NCBI GenBank assembly: GCA_964035575.1
Contig: OZ037867.1
Coordinates: forward strand, 744,001-808,000
Source of the DNA: Rhynchopus sp. YZ270_cl-10
Lineage: Eukaryota; Euglenozoa; Diplonemea; Diplonemida; Diplonemidae
Direction of reading: 5' to 3'
Length of the DNA: 64,000 bases
Below are positions 60,040 through 64,000 of the stretch, piece after piece. Below the pieces are notes generated by a model, which was not told the origin of the DNA, did not search any database, and saw nothing but the letters and a program-made list of their open reading frames with translations. Position numbers and translations under genes: made by a program. The first letter of the stretch is position 1. Each line of letters opens with the position of its first letter.

Positions 60040-61074
60040 CAGTGTGACACAGAATTAATGGCCGATGACGACATTTTGTAAAAATTGTTATATTATTCTA
60101 AAAAATAGGCAAAATTTGACTCATTTCATGCCTGGCCAGTCAGCTTTAGGGAGGAACGAGAAAGGTTGGGAGGAGAGGAATGCTTGAGTAACGTTCGCAG
60201 TGTGGCAGGGTGCCCCATCCTGCTGAAACGTGTAGCTACTGTCAGGCAGGAGTTCTTTTATTTCTTTGAGCGCTTTCTGTAAGACGAGCGTACGGTACTT
60301 CTCTGCATTGAGAGCACCGTCATAGAAATAGAGCTTCGTCTTACCTCTGGTGGTGATTCCTCCCCAGACGTGAACCTTCTGCGTAGCCCTGACCTTATCA
60401 ACGGTTGGGGGCGGCTCATCACCATCTGCAACCCAGACAACATCGTTCTTCTTGCTCACCCGAGAAAAAAGCCAAAAGTCTTTTTCATCGGTGAACATCA
60501 CCTTTGACCAGTCGGTGTTTCGATGCGTTTCAGCAAACTCTATCCGGGCAGTGATGTTCTTTTCCGAGAGCTTTGGTTTGCTCTTCGTTTGAACGGGCTT
60601 CAGCCCCTTCTCCTTCAGGCACCTGCGGACACTCTCCCTCGAAATCTGTAGTCGCGACGCTACTTTCCTGCAAGACTGAAACCGCTTGCCCCGCATGTGT
60701 CTAACCACCCTATTCTTAACGGTGTCGGTGGTGGCCGATCTCTTGCGTCCCCTCCCTGGCTTGTCCGAAAAATTCCGCTCTCCAGCGCGGTACTCCTTCA
60801 CCCACCTACCCAAACTCCTCTTCGCAACGTTCAGCAACTCCGCCACCTCATCATGGCTCTTACCGCCAACAACGACTAGCGACGCTGCCTGTAGGCGCAA
60901 CCCTTCCCTCGTGGCCTCAGTGTTCACTTTACCCTTAACCATTATATTTTTGCTTTTATTGTGTTCCTGGGCGTAAATATTTTATGTTTTGGGGGTGTTT
61001 TGAATATGTCCTTGTCAAAATTTGCCGTTTTTTTATAAAATGTCTTCATCGGCCATTAATTCTGTGTCACACTG
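60040..61074 (-). mobile_element. Tc1/mariner transposon, internally truncated
   Basis: 1035 bp with terminal inverted repeats of about 46 bp (outer CAGTGTGACACAGAATTAAT, continuing GGCCGATGA) and TA on both sides (60038-60039 and 61075-61076), the canonical Tc1/mariner target. It encodes one transposase on the minus strand that lacks its end, so it is non-autonomous. Confidence 0.92.
60121..60942 (-). CDS. Tc1/mariner transposase, C-terminally truncated
   Basis: 273 residues. N-terminal paired helix-turn-helix DNA-binding region (about 1-110) with a GRGRKR AT-hook-like linker, then the DDE domain: first Asp in VMFTDEKDF (about 151) and second Asp in FQQDGAPCHT (about 242). The protein ends WPGMK where family members continue with SPDLNPIE-type sequence carrying the third catalytic acid. 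Only about 80 bp separate the stop from the terminal repeat, so the missing end was probably lost by internal deletion. It should be catalytically dead but may still bind the ends. Confidence 0.9.
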   Translation of the reverse strand: MVKGKVNTEATREGLRLQAASLVVVGGKSHDEVAELLNVAKRSLGRWVKEYRAGERNFSDKPGRGRKRSATTDTVKNRVVRHMRGKRFQSCRKVASRLQISRESVRRCLKEKGLKPVQTKSKPKLSEKNITARIEFAETHRNTDWSKVMFTDEKDFWLFSRVSKKNDVVWVADGDEPPPTVDKVRATQKVHVWGGITTRGKTKLYFYDGALNAEKYRTLVLQKALKEIKELLPDSSYTFQQDGAPCHTANVTQAFLSSQPFSFLPKADWPGMK

Positions 61075-61076
61075 TA

Positions 61077-61593
61077 TGTGGGCTTCCTTTTTGTTTCTAC
61101 ACTATTGACATAAATACATTGTTCGTTCTCAACAGTTTATTTTTTTTTTTCTCCCGTACAAATTTTCGGGAACTAAAAAAGACGGGAATAACCGAAAGGG
61201 TTCCACGATAAAAAAAACCCGCTCTGATTTTCATTACCTTTTTGAAATCTTTTGGTGAGGAGTTCGCTGTTCCATTACTATTTTTTTTTTATATTTTTTT
61301 TTCTCTTCTTTCTGCGTTCGCTCTTTAAGTGTACGCAAACTTCGTTTTGACAGGACTTTATTGTCAACCCCTAATACAATACTCCGGGGTTCGATAACCC
61401 GCAGAGTTGTATGCAACAGAACGCCCCGTTCAAAAGCGTGCGTTTTGTATGCAACAAAACGCCGCCAGGGCCTGCAGAAGCTGTACTATGTATCTACTTC
61501 ACCTTTTTGGTCCCAAATCACAGTGCTCTTTCTTTTCCTCACACCACACCCCCTACACCCCACCCCAGGAAGTGGTAGGGGAATCCAACCAAG
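61077..61593. promoter_or_regulatory. Spacer and likely promoter of the PDZ-RRM gene
   Basis: Contains ATACTCCGGGGTTCGATAAC (from 61378) with an inverted GCAGAGT and a TATGCAACA repeat (about 61374-61460), then a C-rich stretch with CACCCCAG (61568) before the start codon. Confidence 0.4.
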
Positions 61594-64000
61594 ATGGACG
61601 ACCTGCGTCACCAATATGCAGAGTTTTATGGAGCTCTATTTCAGCCACAGGGCGCAGCGGGACAGCCGCAGGAGGCAGCGAAGGGAACTGCAGTGAATCA
61701 ATACGACCAGTACATGCAGCAGCAGGCACCTGAACAGGAGGTGAAGGTGAAGGTTGAGCCTGGTGTGGGTGCGGCGAAGGATCCGTTGCTTGGGGCAGCT
61801 GTGGTGAAGGTAGAGCCGGGGCAGGAGGCCCACCATCACTCCCACCATCAGCAGCAGGCACAATACAGCGCATGGGACCAACAACAACAACAACAGCAGC
61901 AGCAACAGCAGGCACAGTACCCAGCTGAGCAGGCTCACCAACCCCAGCCTCACCAACATCACCACCACCACCACCACCACCAGCACCAGCACCAGCACCA
62001 GCACCAGCACCAGCACCAGCACCAGCACGCACAACCACAACCACAACCACAGCCACAGCCACAACCCCACCAAACCGCACCCGAAGACGTCGTCTACAGC
62101 TGGTCCGGTAAAGGTAAAGGCAGCAAAAAGGGTGAAAAAGGTGCCCCAAAAGGATTGGGAAAGGGTTGGGAAGGAGAGAAAGGCGGGAAGAAGGGGTGGG
62201 AGGTGGGTGGTGAGAAGGGCGGCAAGAAGGAGGCGAAGGGGAAGAAGGGGAAGGGTGGGAAGGCACCAACACCGCAGCTAGCTGTACCAGCACCGTATCC
62301 TGTTGGGAAGGTTCCAGCGCCGTATCCAGGTGGGGTACCACCGCCGTATCCGGTTGGGAAGGTTCCACCGCCGCATCCTGTTGGGAAGGTCCCAGCACCA
62401 TATCCGGTCCTGAAGGTCCCGGCACCGTATCCAGGTGGGGTACCCCCACCGTACCCGGTTGGAAAGGTTCCAGCACCGTATCCGGATCAGCACCAGCAGC
62501 ACCACGCGGAGCACACCAACACCCGCCAGCGCATCATCGAATTGAAACGAGGTGAGGGGCAGAAGCTTGGACTTGACTTAGAAGGGATGGATGTGACAGG
62601 CATTACCGAGGGGTTCTGTGCGCATAAGTGTGGGTTGAAGGTGGGGATGCGGTTCCTCGAGATCAACGGCACACCGGTACACTCACACGCGGAGCTGCGA
62701 CAGGCACTCCTGCAGGGGGGCCCGAGCATGCGCCTCAAGATCGTTGAGGAGCGAACCAAGGGCCCGATCCTGGAGGACATGAAGTACATCTGGGCCACGG
62801 GGATCGATGAGGCCCAGACTGAGGAGCAGGTGGAGGCGTTCTTTGGCGCGCACGGCAAGCTCTTCCAGCTGTGGGCCTTCGGGAAGGCGTATCTGATTGA
62901 GTTCGAGAACCCCCTTGAGGCGCTGGCTTCGCTTGACGACGTTGAAGGCGCAGGGGTCACACTCAACTTTGAGTACAAAAAGGCGCCTCCTGCAGAAGAG
63001 ATCAAACGCCACTCCCAGGCCCAGGCCCAGGCTGCCAACCCTGAGGCCACTATGGAGACGGACCCCCGCTACAGCAAAAAGTATTGGCTGCAGCGGGGCT
63101 ACACAGGGAACGCAACTGCCCTGGGGCAGTTCTTCCTTGTGCAGCAGCTTGATTTGAAGGACCGTGTCTTCTCGCGTGGGGTGCGTCCGAGAGGGACAAA
63201 GAACCCCAGCAAGCTGAAGGAGCTGTACCTCTACCCGTTCCCAGAGCATTTCTTCCCGGAGATGGTGTCCGACTTCATTACTTATACGTCACAGATTTGT
63301 GGGTTGGATGCACCAGTCATCACTGGGGTGGATGTGTTCCGGGGGATGACCGAGATCGAAGGACACCGTTACGTGGCAGCAAGGATAGAGACCGAGCAGG
63401 CACGTGGTGCGTCTCAGGTGTTGGGGTGCACGGTCGGGTTTGACAGCTTGTTTCCGATTGGCTGCAGCGCGTCGTTGCATCTGAAAGGGGATTTGGGGGA
63501 TACGCCGAGTATACCGCTGTCGAAAGAGCCTGTGATGTTCCCGTCAGTGCAGATGATGGCGCGAAAGGTTGACGCCGAAGAGCGTCGTGCCTGTCGTTTC
63601 CACTGCCTTTATGGGCAGTGCACCATCGATCAGTGCCCCAGAGACCACAGCCTCCGGCAAGGAGATCTTGCGTATCTCTGTAAACGCGCTGTGCGGGTCA
63701 ACAATGTGCCGAAGAAATGGAAAGTGTTTGACATCCAGAAAATCCTGCACCGTCTGGGCATCGATTCGGAGGTGCTCTGGTGGGACCACTTCCGTCTCAA
63801 GGCGTCGCCTGGGGTCAACAAGAGGGGATTGCCGATGACATATTATTCACTGATTCTACAGCTTTTCCGCCCCGAGTCGCTGGAGACGGTTCTCAACCAG
63901 GTCAGAGACGGAAAGGGTACACACCTCCACGCGGAGGCGCTGTCGCCTCTCAACTACAAGATAGACGGCAGGCTTGTGAATGATTCGGACCCGCAGTCGA
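61594..64000 (+). CDS. RNA-binding protein with PDZ, RRM-like and CCCH domains (3' end outside window)
   Basis: Open from ATG 61594 to the window end, 802 codons. Order: Gln/His-rich low-complexity region (about residues 35-160, with His and Gln-His runs); Lys/Gly-rich stretch (165-225); seven repeats of a PAPYPVGKV-type unit (about 228-293); a PDZ domain (about 305-385; KLGLDLEGM, HKCGLKVGMRFLEINGTPV); an RRM-like domain (about 392-465; IWATGIDE, KAYLIEFENPLEAL); a region of unknown fold; and a CCCH-type zinc finger near 670-690 (CRFHCLYGQC, CPRDH). PDZ plus RRM plus CCCH in one protein is unusual. The low-complexity N-terminus suggests a condensate or RNP granule protein. Function is inferred from domains only. 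Confidence 0.8.
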   Translation, partial: MDDLRHQYAEFYGALFQPQGAAGQPQEAAKGTAVNQYDQYMQQQAPEQEVKVKVEPGVGAAKDPLLGAAVVKVEPGQEAHHHSHHQQQAQYSAWDQQQQQQQQQQQAQYPAEQAHQPQPHQHHHHHHHHQHQHQHQHQHQHQHQHAQPQPQPQPQPQPHQTAPEDVVYSWSGKGKGSKKGEKGAPKGLGKGWEGEKGGKKGWEVGGEKGGKKEAKGKKGKGGKAPTPQLAVPAPYPVGKVPAPYPGGVPPPYPVGKVPPPHPVGKVPAPYPVLKVPAPYPGGVPPPYPVGKVPAPYPDQHQQHHAEHTNTRQRIIELKRGEGQKLGLDLEGMDVTGITEGFCAHKCGLKVGMRFLEINGTPVHSHAELRQALLQGGPSMRLKIVEERTKGPILEDMKYIWATGIDEAQTEEQVEAFFGAHGKLFQLWAFGKAYLIEFENPLEALASLDDVEGAGVTLNFEYKKAPPAEEIKRHSQAQAQAANPEATMETDPRYSKKYWLQRGYTGNATALGQFFLVQQLDLKDRVFSRGVRPRGTKNPSKLKELYLYPFPEHFFPEMVSDFITYTSQICGLDAPVITGVDVFRGMTEIEGHRYVAARIETEQARGASQVLGCTVGFDSLFPIGCSASLHLKGDLGDTPSIPLSKEPVMFPSVQMMARKVDAEERRACRFHCLYGQCTIDQCPRDHSLRQGDLAYLCKRAVRVNNVPKKWKVFDIQKILHRLGIDSEVLWWDHFRLKASPGVNKRGLPMTYYSLILQLFRPESLETVLNQVRDGKGTHLHAEALSPLNYKIDGRLVNDSDPQS

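Noticed and set aside
61553-62476. 307-codon minus-strand frame opposite the PDZ-RRM gene
   Set aside because: Ala/Gly and Val runs are the complement of the CAG/CAC repeats of the real gene.

Overview
The window is nuclear DNA of a unicellular eukaryote. Genes are interrupted by GT-AG introns whose donors mostly read GTATG or GTAA, spacers are long and full of homopolymer runs, and the recognisable proteins are eukaryotic: a Qb-SNARE, a poly(A)-binding protein and a bifunctional PFK-2/FBPase-2. An intron-rich, repeat-rich free-living or parasitic protist fits. A metamonad such as a fornicate is possible, but the lineage is a guess. No rRNA, tRNA or CRISPR locus was recognised.

Layout. 1-6117: the 3' half of an NPSN/Vti1-type Qb-SNARE and a four-RRM poly(A)-binding protein with a split MLLE domain. 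6118-16047: a gene-poor stretch with a tandem long-repeat family, a 591-bp-arm foldback, a TIR element and AT-rich spacer. 16048-17181: a membrane protein of unknown function. 17182-20434: a second repeat stretch with short hairpins, a TIR element with target duplication and a (TGTACAC)24 array. 20435-46843: the centre of interest, an array of modular nuclease genes and two copies of a YghU-type glutathione transferase. 47893-57489: a secreted beta-propeller-like protein, an 1110-residue coiled-coil protein and a five-exon PFK-2/FBPase-2. 57490-61593: repeats, a MITE and a truncated Tc1/mariner element. 61594-end: a PDZ-RRM-CCCH RNA-binding protein that runs off the window.

The array contains four intact genes (A 20539-31374, B 35148-37680, C 39257-42352, D 43255-44876). 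Each starts with a short coiled-coil 'header' exon beginning MPDG, has a phase-0 intron with a conserved 3' part, resumes with a short second header exon, and then carries one of three different C-terminal ends. A and C carry a P-loop NTPase plus a PD-(D/E)xK-like nuclease; B carries a different P-loop NTPase plus nuclease and a nuclear-localisation-like tail; D carries an HNH_2-like nuclease. This is the logic of Crinkler/RHS-type effectors, but the header is not the classical Crinkler one. Shared 5' leaders (A-C), shared 3' flanks and fossil fragments show repeated unequal exchange. A full-length OTU/APE/RT/RNase H LINE of about 8.2 kb sits in the intron of gene A with a visible target-site duplication. 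The GST gene travelled with the 3' end of an A-type gene in a segmental duplication; its two copies encode the same protein.

Several families of 30-70-bp motifs, many able to fold into hairpins, recur in spacers and introns across the window. Some sit just after a pyrimidine tract ending in AG.
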